Assembly (NCBI RefSeq): GCF_014451325.2
Contig: NZ_JACSCH020000004.1
Coordinates: 423,856-487,855 of the forward strand
Origin: Streptomyces sp. CB02980
Lineage (GTDB): Bacteria > Actinomycetota > Actinomycetes > Streptomycetales > Streptomycetaceae
Reading direction: 5' to 3'
Length of the DNA: 64,000 nt
Shown piece by piece: positions 33,781-49,121 of the stretch (position 1 is the first letter of the stretch; each line of letters opens with the position of its first letter). The notes below the pieces were generated by a model that was not told the origin of the DNA, did not search any database, and was given only the letters and a program-made list of their open reading frames with translations. The translations under genes were made by a program, and so were the position numbers.

Positions 33781-33875
33781 TTGGCACACCTTATGGGTAA
33801 AGACCTATTCAAATAGTTTGTGATACGGTTCACGAGACCCGGCGACAGTGCCGAAAGACCGTAGTGCGACGGTCT
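33781..33875 (+). promoter_or_regulatory. Presumed atp operon promoter region
   Basis: The 262-base gap before atpI is AT-richer than its flanks. Candidates are TTGGCA (33781) with TATTCA 19 bases on, and a -10-like TACGGT at 33824-33829 without a good -35. A 7-bp hairpin AGACCGT/ACGGTCT lies at 33856-33875. The true start site cannot be fixed by eye. Confidence 0.4.
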
Positions 33876-33959
33876 GTTGGCCCCGAGACCCACCTCGGAC
33901 CGGGCTTACGCTCGTCCTTGACGACACCATCGCCCCCTTCAGCAAGCGGAGACACCGCC

Positions 33960-34373
33960 ATGCCGTCCAACGACGCACGCATCCTTCTGCACACCGTCAT
34001 CCCCACCGCTGCCGTCGGCGCGATCGCCACGGTCATCAGCGCTGTGGTCGCCGGTGGCAAGGGCGCGCTCGGCGCCGTCGTCGGCACCCTGGTCGTGCTC
34101 CTCTTCATGGGAATCGGGCAGGTCGTCCTGCAGCGGACGGCGAAGTCGCTTCCGCATCTGTTCCAGGCCATGGGGCTCATGCTCTACACGGCCCAGTTGC
34201 TGCTGCTCTTCATCTTCCTGGCTTTGCTCAAGGACACCACGCTGTTCAACTTCAAGGCCTTCGCTTTCACGCTGCTCGCGGCGACCGTGGTGTGGGTCGC
34301 CGCACAGGCCCGTGCCTACATGAAGGCCAAGATCACGTACATCGACCCCGGAAACACGGGGTCGAAGTCGTGA
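33960..34373 (+). CDS. atpI: ATP synthase protein I-like (AtpI)
   Basis: 137 residues with four membrane helices (LLHTVIPTAAVGAIATVISAVVAG; LGAVVGTLVVLLFMGIGQVVLQ; QAMGLMLYTAQLLLLFIFLALL; FAFTLLAATVVWVAAQARAYM). AtpI-type proteins help assemble the c-ring or import Mg2+ and are not part of the final enzyme. The ATG at 33960 follows CGGAGA. First gene of the atp operon; atpB follows after a 222-base gap, longer than the other spacings in the operon. Confidence 0.85.
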   Translation: MPSNDARILLHTVIPTAAVGAIATVISAVVAGGKGALGAVVGTLVVLLFMGIGQVVLQRTAKSLPHLFQAMGLMLYTAQLLLLFIFLALLKDTTLFNFKAFAFTLLAATVVWVAAQARAYMKAKITYIDPGNTGSKS

Positions 34374-34595
34374 AGGGTAGGGCCGGGATAAAGCCGCGTT
34401 CGGCTTCCTGCTATCGTCCGGTGCCAACTGCGGCACTGCGGGCGCGGGCATCCGAGACGCCTGTCCCAGCGCGAGGCTCGATGCCGAACCGCCGCCCCCT
34501 TATCCGTAAGACCAGTCCAGTGCCGACCCGCGGCTGCGTGCCGCGCCGACACAACGAGGTTGCCGTACCTATGCGCCACGCTGAAGGAGCCCGCG

Positions 34596-35766
<1,171 letters not shown>

Positions 35767-35806
35767 GCCGGACCGACTGCCCGATTCTTTTACGGAAGGC
35801 ACTGAT

Positions 35807-36352
35807 GTGAACGCGCTTCTTCTTGCGCAGGCGGAGGAGCCCCAGCCTCCTCTGATCCCGCATCTTGACGAGCTCGTCATCGGCCTGATCGCCTTCGTCA
35901 TCGTCTTCGGCTTCCTCGCCAAGAAGCTTCTCCCGAACATCAACAAGGTTCTGGAGCAGCGTCGCGAGGCCATCGAGGGTGGCATCGAGAAGGCCGAGTC
36001 GGCCCAGATCGAGGCTCAGAGTGTGCTGGAGCAGTACAAGGCCCAGCTCGCCGAGGCCCGCCACGAGGCCGCGCGTCTTCGCCAGGAGGCGACGGAGCAG
36101 GGCACCGCGATCATCCAGGAGATGAAGGCGGAAGGCCAGCGCCAGCGCGAGGAGATCATCGCGGCCGGCCACACCCAGATCCAGGCCGACCGCAAGGCCG
36201 CTTCTGCTTCGCTGCGTCAGGACGTGGGCAAGCTCGCCACCGACCTGGCCGGCAAGCTGGTCGGCGAGTCCCTCGAGGACTCCGCCCGCCAGAGCCGGAC
36301 GATCGACCGCTTCCTCGACGAGCTCGAGGAGAAGGCGGAGGCCGTCCGATGA
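35807..36352 (+). CDS. atpF: ATP synthase Fo subunit b
   Basis: 181 residues. Peripheral stalk subunit: one N-terminal membrane helix (LVIGLIAFVIVFGFLAKKLLP) and a long charged coiled coil (VLEQRREAIEGGIEKAESAQ onward) that dimerises and holds F1. GTG start at 35807 with GGAAGG upstream. Its stop overlaps the atpH start as ATGA. Confidence 0.96.
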   Translation: MNALLLAQAEEPQPPLIPHLDELVIGLIAFVIVFGFLAKKLLPNINKVLEQRREAIEGGIEKAESAQIEAQSVLEQYKAQLAEARHEAARLRQEATEQGTAIIQEMKAEGQRQREEIIAAGHTQIQADRKAASASLRQDVGKLATDLAGKLVGESLEDSARQSRTIDRFLDELEEKAEAVR

Positions 36353-37164
36353 ACGGAGCGAGCCGTGAGGCACTGGTCGCCGGACGCGAGTCCCTCGACG
36401 CGCTGACCGACAACACGTCGGCCGACGCGACGAAGCTCGCGGACGAGCTGGCCGCAGTCACCACGCTGCTCGACCGCGAGGTGTCGCTGCGTCGGGTCCT
36501 GACCGACCCCGCGCAGTCGGGTGAGGCCAAGGCCGAGCTCGCGCAGCGACTCCTGAGCGGTCAGGTGGGCGGCGAGACCGTCGACCTGGTGTCCGGCATG
36601 GTGCGTTCCCGCTGGTCGCGTTCGCGTGACCTGGTCGACGCGACCGAGGAGCTGGCGAACACCGCCGACCTCACCGCGGCGCAGAAGGCGGGCGCCCTCG
36701 ACGGTGTCGAGGACGAGCTGTTCCGGTTCGGCCGGATCGTGTCCTCCAGCCCCGAGCTCCGCTCGGCGCTGACGGACAAGGCCGCCACGGCCACCGCCAA
36801 GGGCGAGCTGCTCCGCAGCCTGCTCGGCGGCAAGGCCAACGTCGCCACCGAGCGTCTGGTCGTCCGTCTGGTGACCCAGCCCCGGGGACGTAGCCTGGAA
36901 GCGGGACTCGAGTCCCTCTCCAAGCTCGCCGCGGCGCGCCGGGACCGGATGGTCGCCGTCGTCAGCTCGGCGGTGCCGCTGTCGGACCAGCAGAAGCAGC
37001 GCCTCGGAGCCGTACTCGCCAAGCTGTACGGCCGCGAGATGCACCTGAACCTGGACGTGGACCCCTCGGTCCTCGGCGGGATCACGGTGCAGGTCGGCGA
37101 CGAGGTCATCAACGGCTCGATCGCGGAGCGCCTCGACGAGGCGACCCGTCGACTGGCCGGCTGA
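36349..37164 (+). CDS. atpH: ATP synthase F1 subunit delta
   Basis: 271 residues. Links the b-subunit stalk to the top of F1. The C-terminal OSCP-like signature is present ([30 protein letters not shown] and [22 protein letters not shown]). At ~270 residues it is the long actinobacterial type. The ATG at 36349 overlaps the atpF stop, implying coupling. A ~150-base gap to atpA follows. Confidence 0.96.
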   Translation: MNGASREALVAGRESLDALTDNTSADATKLADELAAVTTLLDREVSLRRVLTDPAQSGEAKAELAQRLLSGQVGGETVDLVSGMVRSRWSRSRDLVDATEELANTADLTAAQKAGALDGVEDELFRFGRIVSSSPELRSALTDKAATATAKGELLRSLLGGKANVATERLVVRLVTQPRGRSLEAGLESLSKLAAARRDRMVAVVSSAVPLSDQQKQRLGAVLAKLYGREMHLNLDVDPSVLGGITVQVGDEVINGSIAERLDEATRRLAG

Positions 37165-37249
37165 CGACCGTCACCAGCAGCACAAGGCATCACAGCTACA
37201 CAGCATCACCAGCGGCCCGGTTGGGCCGTGCAGAGATTGCAGAAGATTC

Positions 37250-37267
37250 CTGGGGGTCGGCCCCCAG
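37250..37267 (+). promoter_or_regulatory. Hairpin in the atpH-atpA gap
   Basis: Perfect 7-bp stem CTGGGGG/CCCCCAG with a 4-base loop, 47 bases before the atpA start. It may attenuate or process the operon mRNA. Confidence 0.4.
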
Positions 37268-37313
37268 ACCCCTTAAGAAACTTCGGGCCCAACAAGGAGA
37301 GCAGGGAACCCAG

Positions 37314-38912
37314 ATGGCGGAGCTCACGATCCGGCCGGAGGAGATCCGGGACGCACTGGAGAACTTCGTCCAGTCGTACCAGCCGGACGCGGCCTCGCGC
37401 GAGGAGGTCGGCACGGTCAGCCTGGCCGGTGACGGTATCGCGAAGGTCGAGGGTCTTCCCTCGGCCATGGCGAACGAGCTGCTGAAGTTCGAGGACGGGA
37501 CCCTTGGTCTCGCGCTGAACCTCGAAGAGCGCGAGATCGGTGCGATCGTCCTCGGCGAGTTCAGCGGCATCGAGGAGGGTCAGTCGGTGCAGCGCACCGG
37601 CGAGGTCCTCTCCGTCGGTGTCGGTGAGGGTTACCTGGGTCGCGTCGTCGACCCGCTGGGCAACCCGATCGACGGTCTCGGCGAGATCGCGACCGAGGGC
37701 CGCCGCGCCCTCGAGCTGCAGGCCCCGGGCGTTATGGCCCGTAAGTCGGTGCACGAGCCGATGGAGACCGGCTACAAGGCCGTCGACGCCATGACGCCGG
37801 TCGGCCGTGGTCAGCGTCAGCTGATCATCGGTGACCGTCAGACCGGCAAGACCGCTCTGTGTGTCGACACGATCATCAACCAGCGCGACAACTGGCGCTC
37901 GGGCGACGTGAACAAGCAGGTTCGCTGCATCTACGTCGCCGTCGGCCAGAAGGGCTCGACCATCGCGTCCGTGCGCGGCGCCCTGGAAGAGGCCGGTGCG
38001 CTCGAGTACACGACGATCGTCGCCGCCCCGGCGTCCGACCCGGCCGGCTTCAAGTACCTGGCGCCGTACACCGGCTCCGCCATCGGCCAGCACTGGATGT
38101 ACCAGGGCAAGCACGTCCTGATCGTCTTCGACGACCTGTCGAAGCAGGCCGACGCCTACCGCGCCGTGTCGCTGCTGCTGCGCCGCCCGCCGGGCCGTGA
38201 GGCCTACCCGGGTGACGTCTTCTACCTGCACTCGCGTCTGCTCGAGCGCTGCGCGAAGCTCTCGGACGAGCTGGGTGCCGGTTCGATGACCGGTCTTCCG
38301 ATCGTCGAGACCAAGGCGAACGACGTGTCGGCGTTCATCCCGACCAACGTCATCTCCATCACCGACGGCCAGTGCTTCCTGGAGTCCGACCTGTTCAACG
38401 CCGGCCAGCGTCCGGCCCTGAACGTCGGTATCTCGGTCTCGCGTGTCGGTGGCTCCGCCCAGCACAAGGCGATGAAGCAGATCTCCGGCCGCCTCCGCGT
38501 GGACCTGGCCCAGTTCCGTGAGCTGGAGGCGTTCGCCGCCTTCGGTTCCGACCTGGACGCCGCCTCCAAGGCGCAGCTGGAGCGTGGACAGCGCATGGTC
38601 GAGCTGCTCAAGCAGGCTCAGTACCAGCCGATGCCCACCGAGAACCAGGTCGTCTCCGTCTGGGCCGGTACCACCGGCAAGATGGACGACGTCCCGGTCG
38701 TCGACATCCGCCGCTTCGAGGCCGAGCTCCTGGCGTACCTCCGCCAGAACCACTCGGGCCTCATGACCTCCATCCGTGAGGGCGGCAAGATGTCCGACGA
38801 CACCCTGCAGGCCGTGGGCGACGCCATCGCGGAGTTCAAGAAGCAGTTCGAGACCTCTGACGGCAAGCTGCTGGGCGAGGACGCTCCTGCCGCCGTCAAC
38901 GTCTCGAAGTGA
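37314..38912 (+). CDS. atpA: ATP synthase F1 subunit alpha
   Basis: 532 residues. Non-catalytic nucleotide-binding subunit of the F1 hexamer. Walker [11 protein letters not shown], the [25 protein letters not shown] segment with the Walker B aspartate, and the [11 protein letters not shown] signature are intact. ATG 37314 follows AGGAGAGCAGGGAA. Confidence 0.98.
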   Translation: MAELTIRPEEIRDALENFVQSYQPDAASREEVGTVSLAGDGIAKVEGLPSAMANELLKFEDGTLGLALNLEEREIGAIVLGEFSGIEEGQSVQRTGEVLSVGVGEGYLGRVVDPLGNPIDGLGEIATEGRRALELQAPGVMARKSVHEPMETGYKAVDAMTPVGRGQRQLIIGDRQTGKTALCVDTIINQRDNWRSGDVNKQVRCIYVAVGQKGSTIASVRGALEEAGALEYTTIVAAPASDPAGFKYLAPYTGSAIGQHWMYQGKHVLIVFDDLSKQADAYRAVSLLLRRPPGREAYPGDVFYLHSRLLERCAKLSDELGAGSMTGLPIVETKANDVSAFIPTNVISITDGQCFLESDLFNAGQRPALNVGISVSRVGGSAQHKAMKQISGRLRVDLAQFRELEAFAAFGSDLDAASKAQLERGQRMVELLKQAQYQPMPTENQVVSVWAGTTGKMDDVPVVDIRRFEAELLAYLRQNHSGLMTSIREGGKMSDDTLQAVGDAIAEFKKQFETSDGKLLGEDAPAAVNVSK

Positions 38913-38932
38913 CGACGGAAGGGACCTGACTC

Positions 38933-41292
<2,360 letters not shown>

Positions 41293-41405
41293 GCCCCGTG
41301 CTCTCCCGAGGGGGGCGGGATTCGGTCCCGCCCCCCTCACCACGCCCACTAGAATTGACCCCAACACCCGGCACGACCGCCGGGTGGTGACCCGAGGAGC
41401 CACCC

Positions 41406-41780
41406 TTGGCTGCTGAGCTGCACGTCGAGCTGGTCGCCGCGGACCGGAGTGTCTGGTCCGGCGAGGCCACCCTGGTCATCGCGCGTACCACCTCCGGCGA
41501 CATCGGCGTCATGCCCGGCCACCAGCCGCTGCTCGGTGTGCTGGAGTCGGGCCCGGTGACCATCCGTACCAGTGAGGGCGCGACTGTCGTCGCCGCCGTC
41601 CACGGTGGATTCATCTCGTTCGCCGACGACAAGCTGTCTCTGCTCGCGGAGATCTGCGAGCTGGCGGACGAGATCGACGCCCAGCGCGCCGAGCGCGCGC
41701 TGGAGCGTGCGAAGTCGGATTCCGACGCGGCCGCCGAGCGGCGCGCCGATGTTCGGCTGCGCGCGGTAGCGGTCCGCTGA
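41406..41780 (+). CDS. atpC: ATP synthase F1 subunit epsilon
   Basis: 124 residues. N-terminal beta-sandwich (LHVELVAADRSVWSGEATLVIART, GDIGVMPGHQPLLGVL) with a short C-terminal helical part (IDAQRAERALERAKSD). Couples rotation and can inhibit ATP hydrolysis. TTG start at 41406 with GAGGAG upstream. Last gene of the operon; a strong terminator follows. Confidence 0.96.
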   Translation: MAAELHVELVAADRSVWSGEATLVIARTTSGDIGVMPGHQPLLGVLESGPVTIRTSEGATVVAAVHGGFISFADDKLSLLAEICELADEIDAQRAERALERAKSDSDAAAERRADVRLRAVAVR

Positions 41781-41800
41781 CGGTCCGCGCAGAGTAGTGC

Positions 41801-41849
41801 CCTCAGCCGCGGCACGGCTGGAATTTTCCAGACCGTGCCGCGGCTGAGG
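41801..41849 (+). terminator. atp operon terminator
   Basis: Perfect 17-bp stem CCTCAGCCGCGGCACGG / CCGTGCCGCGGCTGAGG with a 15-base loop containing TTTT, 20 bases after atpC. Confidence 0.92.
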
Positions 41850-41916
41850 CGATGCAGATGCAGGTTGTATTCGGTTCTGCCGGCGGTGCCGGCTACGGGA
41901 CGCAGCGAGGAGGTCG

Positions 41917-42369
41917 GTGAAGATGTTCCTCGCTCTGCTCGTGTGCGGCCTGGTCGTCGCACTGGTGGTGATCGGGCTCTTCGTCTTCGGCTTGCGCCGG
42001 AGGCTGATCCAGCGCGCCGGCGGCACCTTCGACTGCTCGCTGCACTGGAACGTCCCGGACGAGCCGGATCCGAGCGGCAAGGGCTGGGTGTACGGCGTCG
42101 CCCGCTACAGCGGTGACGAGATCGCCTGGTTCCGGGTCTTCTCGTACGCGCCCCGCCCGCGCCGGACCCTGGAGCGTTCGTCCATCGTGGCCCTGGAGCG
42201 CCGGATGCCGGAGGGCGAGGAGGAGCTCGCGCTGCTCTCCGACATGGTGATCCAGCCCTGTATGTACGAGGGCGTCCGCCTGGAGCTCGCGATGAGCGAG
42301 GACGCCCGGACGGGTTTCATGGCCTGGCTGGAGGCGGCGCCTCCCGGGCAGAGGGTGAATGTCGCGTAG
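41917..42369 (+). CDS. DUF2550 family membrane-anchored protein
   Basis: 150 residues. One N-terminal membrane helix (FLALLVCGLVVALVVIGLFVFGL) followed by a ~120-residue cytoplasmic domain (RRRLIQRAGGTFDCSLHW, WVYGVARYSGDEIAWFRVFS). This actinobacterial family is conserved directly after the atp operon; its function is unknown to me. GTG start at 41917 with GAGGAGG upstream. A shared bidirectional terminator separates it from the convergent chitinase gene. Confidence 0.88.
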   Translation: MKMFLALLVCGLVVALVVIGLFVFGLRRRLIQRAGGTFDCSLHWNVPDEPDPSGKGWVYGVARYSGDEIAWFRVFSYAPRPRRTLERSSIVALERRMPEGEEELALLSDMVIQPCMYEGVRLELAMSEDARTGFMAWLEAAPPGQRVNVA

Positions 42370-42377
42370 GACATGAG

Positions 42378-42414
42378 GAAGCGGGGGTCGGCGTGCTGCG
42401 CCGGCCCCCGCTTC
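42378..42414. terminator. Bidirectional terminator between DUF2550 gene and chitinase
   Basis: 15-bp stem beginning GAAGCGGGGG and ending CCCCCGCTTC, one T-G pair, 7-base loop, in the 63-base gap of two convergent genes. Confidence 0.88.
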
Positions 42415-42432
42415 GTCGTGCCCCGTGGGGGG

Positions 42433-44280
<1,848 letters not shown>

Positions 44281-44353
44281 CGGTGCTCCTCAAGTTGCGG
44301 ACGGACATGGGTGGGGGTGGTCCGGTGGTCCGTGAAGATGCGCGCGCCCCGCG

Positions 44354-44396
44354 AGCGTAGGAAGGTCTGGACCAATCGTCAAGAGGTCCAGACCAA
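44354..44396 (-). promoter_or_regulatory. Chitinase promoter with two 12-bp direct repeats
   Basis: On the minus strand: -35 TTGACG (44377-44382), 17-base spacer, -10 TACGCT (44354-44359). Two repeats, TTGGTCTGGACC (44385-44396 region) and TTGGTCCAGACC (44364-44375), flank the -35 box and are spaced 21 bases apart. Such repeats mediate chitin induction and glucose repression of streptomycete chitinases and overlap sequences like the DasR operator. Confidence 0.85.
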
Positions 44397-44412
44397 CGTC
44401 GCCGATGTTCCC

Positions 44413-45066
44413 TCAGACTCCCAACTCCTGTGCCAGGACAGCCGCTTGGACCCTGCTCCGCAGCGCCAGCTTCCCGAGCACCTTGCTGACGTGGGTCTTC
44501 ACCGTCGCCTCCGCCATGTCGAGCCGTACCGCGATCTCCGCGTTCGACAGGCCCTGGCCGAGCGTCGACAGGACCTGCCGCTCCCGGGGCGTCAGGACGT
44601 CGAGCACGGAGGGGTCCGTCTTCGGCGTCGGCCGCAGCGGAGCGCCCGTCGCCGCGAACTCCGCGATCAGCCGCCGGGTCACCGCGGGGGCGATCAGCCC
44701 CTCGCCGCGCGCCACCGTCCGGACCGCCTCGATCAGCTCCCGCGCCTCCGCGTTCTTCAGCAGGAAGCCCGAAGCTCCCGCCCGCAGCGCCCCGAAGACA
44801 TACGTGTCGAGATCGAAGGTCGTCAGGACCAGCACGTCGGCGAGCCCCTCCGACACGACGATCCCGGTCGCCGTCACCCCGTCCATCCGGGGCATCTGCA
44901 CATCCATCAGGACCAGATCGGGGCGCAGTTCACGGGCGAGCTCCACCGCCCGCTCGCCGTCCGCCGCCTCGCCGACGACCTCGATGTCCGGTGCGCTGCC
45001 CAGGATGAGCACAAGCCCCGCCCGTACCGCGGACTGGTCCTCGGCGACCACCACCCGCACTGTCAT
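44413..45066 (-). CDS. NarL/LuxR-family response regulator
   Basis: 217 residues. Receiver domain (VVVAEDQSAVRAGL; phospho-acceptor aspartate in LVLMDVQMPRMDG; lysine in GFLLKNAEA) and a C-terminal LuxR helix-turn-helix (LTPRERQVLSTLGQGLSNAEIAVRLDMAEATVKTHVSKVL, in which the recognition helix is AEATVKTHVSKV). Its ATG overlaps the stop of the kinase gene as ATGA, so the pair is translationally coupled. It ends 133 bases from the chitinase start, and the two genes share the strand; some Streptomyces chitinases are controlled by adjacent two-component systems, so a regulatory link is plausible but unproven. Confidence 0.92.
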   Translation of the reverse strand: MTVRVVVAEDQSAVRAGLVLILGSAPDIEVVGEAADGERAVELARELRPDLVLMDVQMPRMDGVTATGIVVSEGLADVLVLTTFDLDTYVFGALRAGASGFLLKNAEARELIEAVRTVARGEGLIAPAVTRRLIAEFAATGAPLRPTPKTDPSVLDVLTPRERQVLSTLGQGLSNAEIAVRLDMAEATVKTHVSKVLGKLALRSRVQAAVLAQELGV

Positions 45067-46340
45067 GCCCGCTCCTCGTCTTTCACGTCCATGGGCAGTT
45101 CCGCCCTGACCTGCCACTGCCTGCGTCCGTCGCGGTCCGTCACCGGCCCCGCCTCGAAGGCACCGCCGAGCAGATCCACCCGCTCCCGCATCCCCACCAG
45201 ACCGGCGCCCGAACCGGGTGCGGTCGGGCCGGGGCGCTCCCCGCGCGGACTCGTCACCTCGACGGTAAGGGCTGCCCGCCCTCCGGTGAGCACCACCCGG
45301 ACCTCGCCCGGAGCCGCGTGCTTGAGCGCGTTCGTCAGGGACTCCTGCACGATCCTGTACGCGGCCAGCTCCACCGGCGCCGGGAGGCCCTCCGTCGACT
45401 CCCGGCCGTCCTCGAGGACGAGGACGAGACCGCTCGGCCGGGCGTTGGCCCGCGCCTGGTCGACCAGGGCGTCCAGACCGGCGAGCGTGGGCGCGGCGGC
45501 CGGCTCCGAGTCCCCGCTGCTGTCCCGGAGGAGGCCGATGAGCCGCCGCATCTCCGAGAGGCCGGCCACGCTGTTCTCCCGGATCACGGTCAGCGCCTGC
45601 CGGGTGGTGGCCGGTTCGTCGATCGACATCGCCGCGGTGGAGTGGATCGCGATGGCCGAGAGGTGGTTGGCGACCATGTCGTGCAGCTCGCGCGCCATCC
45701 GGGCCCGCTCGGCGACGACGGCCTGGGTGCGGTCCATCTCGGCGAGCAGCGCGGTCTGCTCCGCGCGGAGGAGGGCGGCGTCGGCGGCCTGACGGTGATT
45801 GCGTACGACCGCTCCGGTCAGCGCGGGCAGGAACGACACCATGCCGGTGATCAGGCCGACCACCAGGGCGATCGCGTTCTGCCACCAGACGAGGAAGCCG
45901 ATCGTCACGCCGATCGTGATGAGTCCGGTCAGGTACGGGATGCGCCGGGCGGCGGCGGACGTCCCGTAGACCACGGCCGCGTAGACGAGGTCCGTGAACA
46001 GCAGCGCGGTCACGAGCGTGCCGTAGGTGAACTGGTCCGCGACGAGGGCGACCGTGCCGATGTTCAGGGCGGTCAGCGGCCTCGTGCGGCGCAGGGCCAC
46101 CATCGAGGCCATGACGAAGAGCGGGATCAGGGTCGCCCAGCGCGCGGTGATCAGCCGGTCGGTCTGGGTGTGCAGCCCGAAGGACCACATCAGCACACCG
46201 ATGGAGAGGCCGCCGGCGGCCATGAGCAGGTCGACGCGGTGCGGTCGGGGGAGTGTCACTTTCCCATCCAACACGGCCCGCGGACCCCGGGCCTCGCCGT
46301 CCGGGCCGATCCGCTCCTCCGTCGAAGGATGTAGGCGCAC
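45063..46340 (-). CDS. NarL-type sensor histidine kinase
   Basis: 425 residues. About six hydrophobic helices in the first ~190 residues (LLMAAGGLSIGVLMWSFGL onward), then the HisKA_3 dimerisation helix with phospho-histidine in RMARELHDMVANHLSAIAIH, and an ATPase domain with N box RIVQESLTNALKHA and G box GSGAGLVGMRERV. It should phosphorylate the overlapping response regulator. The GTG at 46340 is the longest start; GTG 46259 (VTLPRP) with GGGAAA just upstream may be the true one, shortening the protein by 27 residues. Confidence 0.9.
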   Translation of the reverse strand: MRLHPSTEERIGPDGEARGPRAVLDGKVTLPRPHRVDLLMAAGGLSIGVLMWSFGLHTQTDRLITARWATLIPLFVMASMVALRRTRPLTALNIGTVALVADQFTYGTLVTALLFTDLVYAAVVYGTSAAARRIPYLTGLITIGVTIGFLVWWQNAIALVVGLITGMVSFLPALTGAVVRNHRQAADAALLRAEQTALLAEMDRTQAVVAERARMARELHDMVANHLSAIAIHSTAAMSIDEPATTRQALTVIRENSVAGLSEMRRLIGLLRDSSGDSEPAAAPTLAGLDALVDQARANARPSGLVLVLEDGRESTEGLPAPVELAAYRIVQESLTNALKHAAPGEVRVVLTGGRAALTVEVTSPRGERPGPTAPGSGAGLVGMRERVDLLGGAFEAGPVTDRDGRRQWQVRAELPMDVKDEERA

Positions 46341-46411
46341 TTCGTCATCGGCGACGACGATCCGGGCGGTCCGCCGGGAGACGCTGAGGGGGTACCGAAA
46401 GGGGAACCGTC

Positions 46412-47035
46412 GTGATCGTCACGCTGATCGTCATCTGCGAGGTGGGCTTCTGGGTCCTGCTGGCCGCCGGCCTCGCCGCCCGCTACCTCCTGAAGATGCC
46501 CCGGACGGGTATCGCGCTGCTGCTCTGCGAGCCGCTCCTGGAGGTTCTCCTCCTCGTCGTCACCGCGATCGATCTCAAGAACGGCGCCGATCCCAGCTGG
46601 AAGCACGGCCTCGCCGCCCTCTACATCGGCTACACCGTCGGCCACGGCCACCGCACCGTGAAGTGGCTCGACGGCCACGCCGCCCACCGCTTCGGCGGCG
46701 CGCCCCGGCCCCCGAAGCCTCCGCAGTACGGTATGGCCCGCGCCCGCCACGAGGGCAAGGTCTGGCTGGGCTCGGTGACGGCGGCGGCCGTCGCCTCGGG
46801 GCTGCTGCTCCTGGCCGCGCTGTACGTCGGCGACGACGGGAACACCGACAGCCTCTACGGCTGGATCCTCGTCGCCTGGCGGACGGCGGGCATCCACGGC
46901 CTGATCGCGCTCAGCTATGCGATCTGGCCGCGGAAGGCCCCGGCGGGAGAGGCCTCAGCGGTCCCCGCCCGGGACCCAGAGCACGTCCCCGACCTCCTTG
47001 TTCGCCGTCCGAGCAAGGATGAAGAGCAGGTCTGA
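46412..47035 (+). CDS. Hypothetical membrane protein
   Basis: 207 residues. About four hydrophobic helices (MIVTLIVICEVGFWVLLAAG; IALLLCEPLLEVLLLVVTAI; GSVTAAAVASGLLLLAALYV; AGIHGLIALSYAIWP) with a basic Gly/Pro-rich cytoplasmic loop between helices 2 and 3. No recognised family. GTG start at 46412 has GAAAGGGGA upstream. Its last 27 codons overlap the end of the convergent adenosyltransferase gene. Confidence 0.78.
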   Translation: MIVTLIVICEVGFWVLLAAGLAARYLLKMPRTGIALLLCEPLLEVLLLVVTAIDLKNGADPSWKHGLAALYIGYTVGHGHRTVKWLDGHAAHRFGGAPRPPKPPQYGMARARHEGKVWLGSVTAAAVASGLLLLAALYVGDDGNTDSLYGWILVAWRTAGIHGLIALSYAIWPRKAPAGEASAVPARDPEHVPDLLVRRPSKDEEQV

Positions 47036-47527
47036 GAGGCGGTTGAGGTACGTGGCGGTCAGGGCGTTCATCGTCTCGCCGTGCACCTCGAGGGCCGCCC
47101 AGGTGGAGCGCTCCGCCCGCCGGACCACCGTGCACGCCTGGTGCAGCAGTGCTGCCCCGGGCGTGCCGCCCGGCAGGATGAAGGAGCGCAGCTTGTCGAG
47201 CTGCTCAAGGAAGAGGTCGCAGTCGGCCTCCAGCTTGTCGACGTACGACTGCTCGACCCGCAGCGGCGGGTACTTCGGGTCCTCGACCACCGGGGTGCAG
47301 AGGTCCGCGCCCACGTCGAACAGGTCGTTCTGCACCCGGACGAGGACCTTCACGACCTCCGCGTCGAGCTGCCCGAGGGCGATCGCCGTGCCGATGGCGG
47401 CGTTGGCCTCGTTGGCGTCGGCGTAGGCCGAGATCCGCAGATCCGTCTTGGCGGTCCTGCTCATGTCGCCGAGCGCCGTGGTGCCCTGGTCGCCGGTACG
47501 GGTGTAGATGCGCGTCAGATTGACCAT
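46955..47527 (-). CDS. PduO-type cob(I)alamin adenosyltransferase
   Basis: 190 residues. Transfers adenosyl from ATP to cob(I)alamin to make coenzyme B12. Family signatures: RIYTRTGDQGTTALGD at the N-terminus (ATP binding), DLRISAYADANEANA, LFDVGADLCTP, and the conserved RRAERSTW and LNRLSDLLFILAR. ATG 47527 is six bases downstream of a -10-like TAGGCT on the same strand with no ribosome binding site, so probably leaderless. No B12 riboswitch is visible upstream. Confidence 0.95.
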   Translation of the reverse strand: MVNLTRIYTRTGDQGTTALGDMSRTAKTDLRISAYADANEANAAIGTAIALGQLDAEVVKVLVRVQNDLFDVGADLCTPVVEDPKYPPLRVEQSYVDKLEADCDLFLEQLDKLRSFILPGGTPGAALLHQACTVVRRAERSTWAALEVHGETMNALTATYLNRLSDLLFILARTANKEVGDVLWVPGGDR

Positions 47528-47540
47528 GGGACCAGCCTAG

Positions 47541-48290
47541 TTAGGCGATGGCCTTCTGGAACGTCCGTGTGCCGACCGTCACGGCGAGCGCCGCGATCCC
47601 GAGGGCGACGAGCACCCCGTACAGCAGCGTCGGTGTCGTGTAGTGCCCGATGTACGCCTCCCGGACCGCGTCCACCAGATGGCGGAACGGCATCAGGCGC
47701 GAGAGCACGTCCAGCCAGCCGGGGGCGAGGGTCATCGGCAGCATCAGGCCCGACAGCAGCATCGCGGGCATCGCGAGCGTGTTGATCGCGGGTCCGAACT
47801 CCTGCGGGGTGCGCAGCTTCAGGGCGAGCGCGTACGAGAGGGAGGCCAGCGCCACCGAGAGCAGCGCCACGAAGCCGAAGCCGATCAGGATGCCGGCGAG
47901 CGGCGCCCTGAGACCCATCGGCAGGGCGACCAGGACGAGCAGGACCGCCTGGAAGACGAACAGGGCGGCGTCCCGCAGGACCCGGCCGAGCAGCAGGGCG
48001 AGCCGGCTCACCGGGGTGACCCGCATCCGGTCGAAGACGCCCCAGTTCTTCTCCATGATGATCGAGAAGCCGGCGAACGAGGCGCCGAAGAGCCCCAGTT
48101 GGAGCAGGAGCCCGGGGACGAGGATCTGCCAGGAGTCGCCCTCGCTGCCGAGCGGCAGCCCGGTGAGCAGCGGCCCGAAGAGCAGCAGATAGAGCAGCGG
48201 CATCAGGGCGCCGAAGAAGATCTGGAACGGGGAGCGCAGGGTCTGGCGGGCGTATCGCCCGAAGAGGAGCGCGGTGTCGTGGAGAAGCAT
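47541..48290 (-). CDS. ABC-2 type transporter permease
   Basis: 249 residues with six membrane helices. ABC-2 permease of the drug/antibiotic-resistance type (NodJ/DrrB-like): PFQIFFGALMPLLYLLLFGPLL, FGASFAGFSIIMEKNWGVFDRMRVTPVSR and the late MLLSGLMLPMTLAPGWLDVLSRLMPFRHLVDAVR. Start ATG 48290 with AGGA upstream, 35 bases after the ATPase gene. It forms an exporter with that ATPase and is probably controlled by the divergent TetR repressor. Confidence 0.92.
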   Translation of the reverse strand: MLLHDTALLFGRYARQTLRSPFQIFFGALMPLLYLLLFGPLLTGLPLGSEGDSWQILVPGLLLQLGLFGASFAGFSIIMEKNWGVFDRMRVTPVSRLALLLGRVLRDAALFVFQAVLLVLVALPMGLRAPLAGILIGFGFVALLSVALASLSYALALKLRTPQEFGPAINTLAMPAMLLSGLMLPMTLAPGWLDVLSRLMPFRHLVDAVREAYIGHYTTPTLLYGVLVALGIAALAVTVGTRTFQKAIA

Positions 48291-48325
48291 CGGATGTCCT
48301 GGGGACGTGAGGGGACCGGGAGGTC

Positions 48326-49099
<774 letters not shown>

Positions 49100-49121
49100 G
49101 GCGACTACAAAAACAGAGTCA

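Noticed and set aside
37221..37313. Longer N-terminus for atpA
   Set aside because: The frame is open upstream, but the extra sequence crosses a hairpin and lacks family similarity; ATG 37314 has a good ribosome binding site.
46955..47700. Possible cobalamin riboswitch for the adenosyltransferase
   Set aside because: The start codon lies only six bases from a -10 box, so there is no leader to hold a riboswitch, and no B12-box-like sequence is seen.
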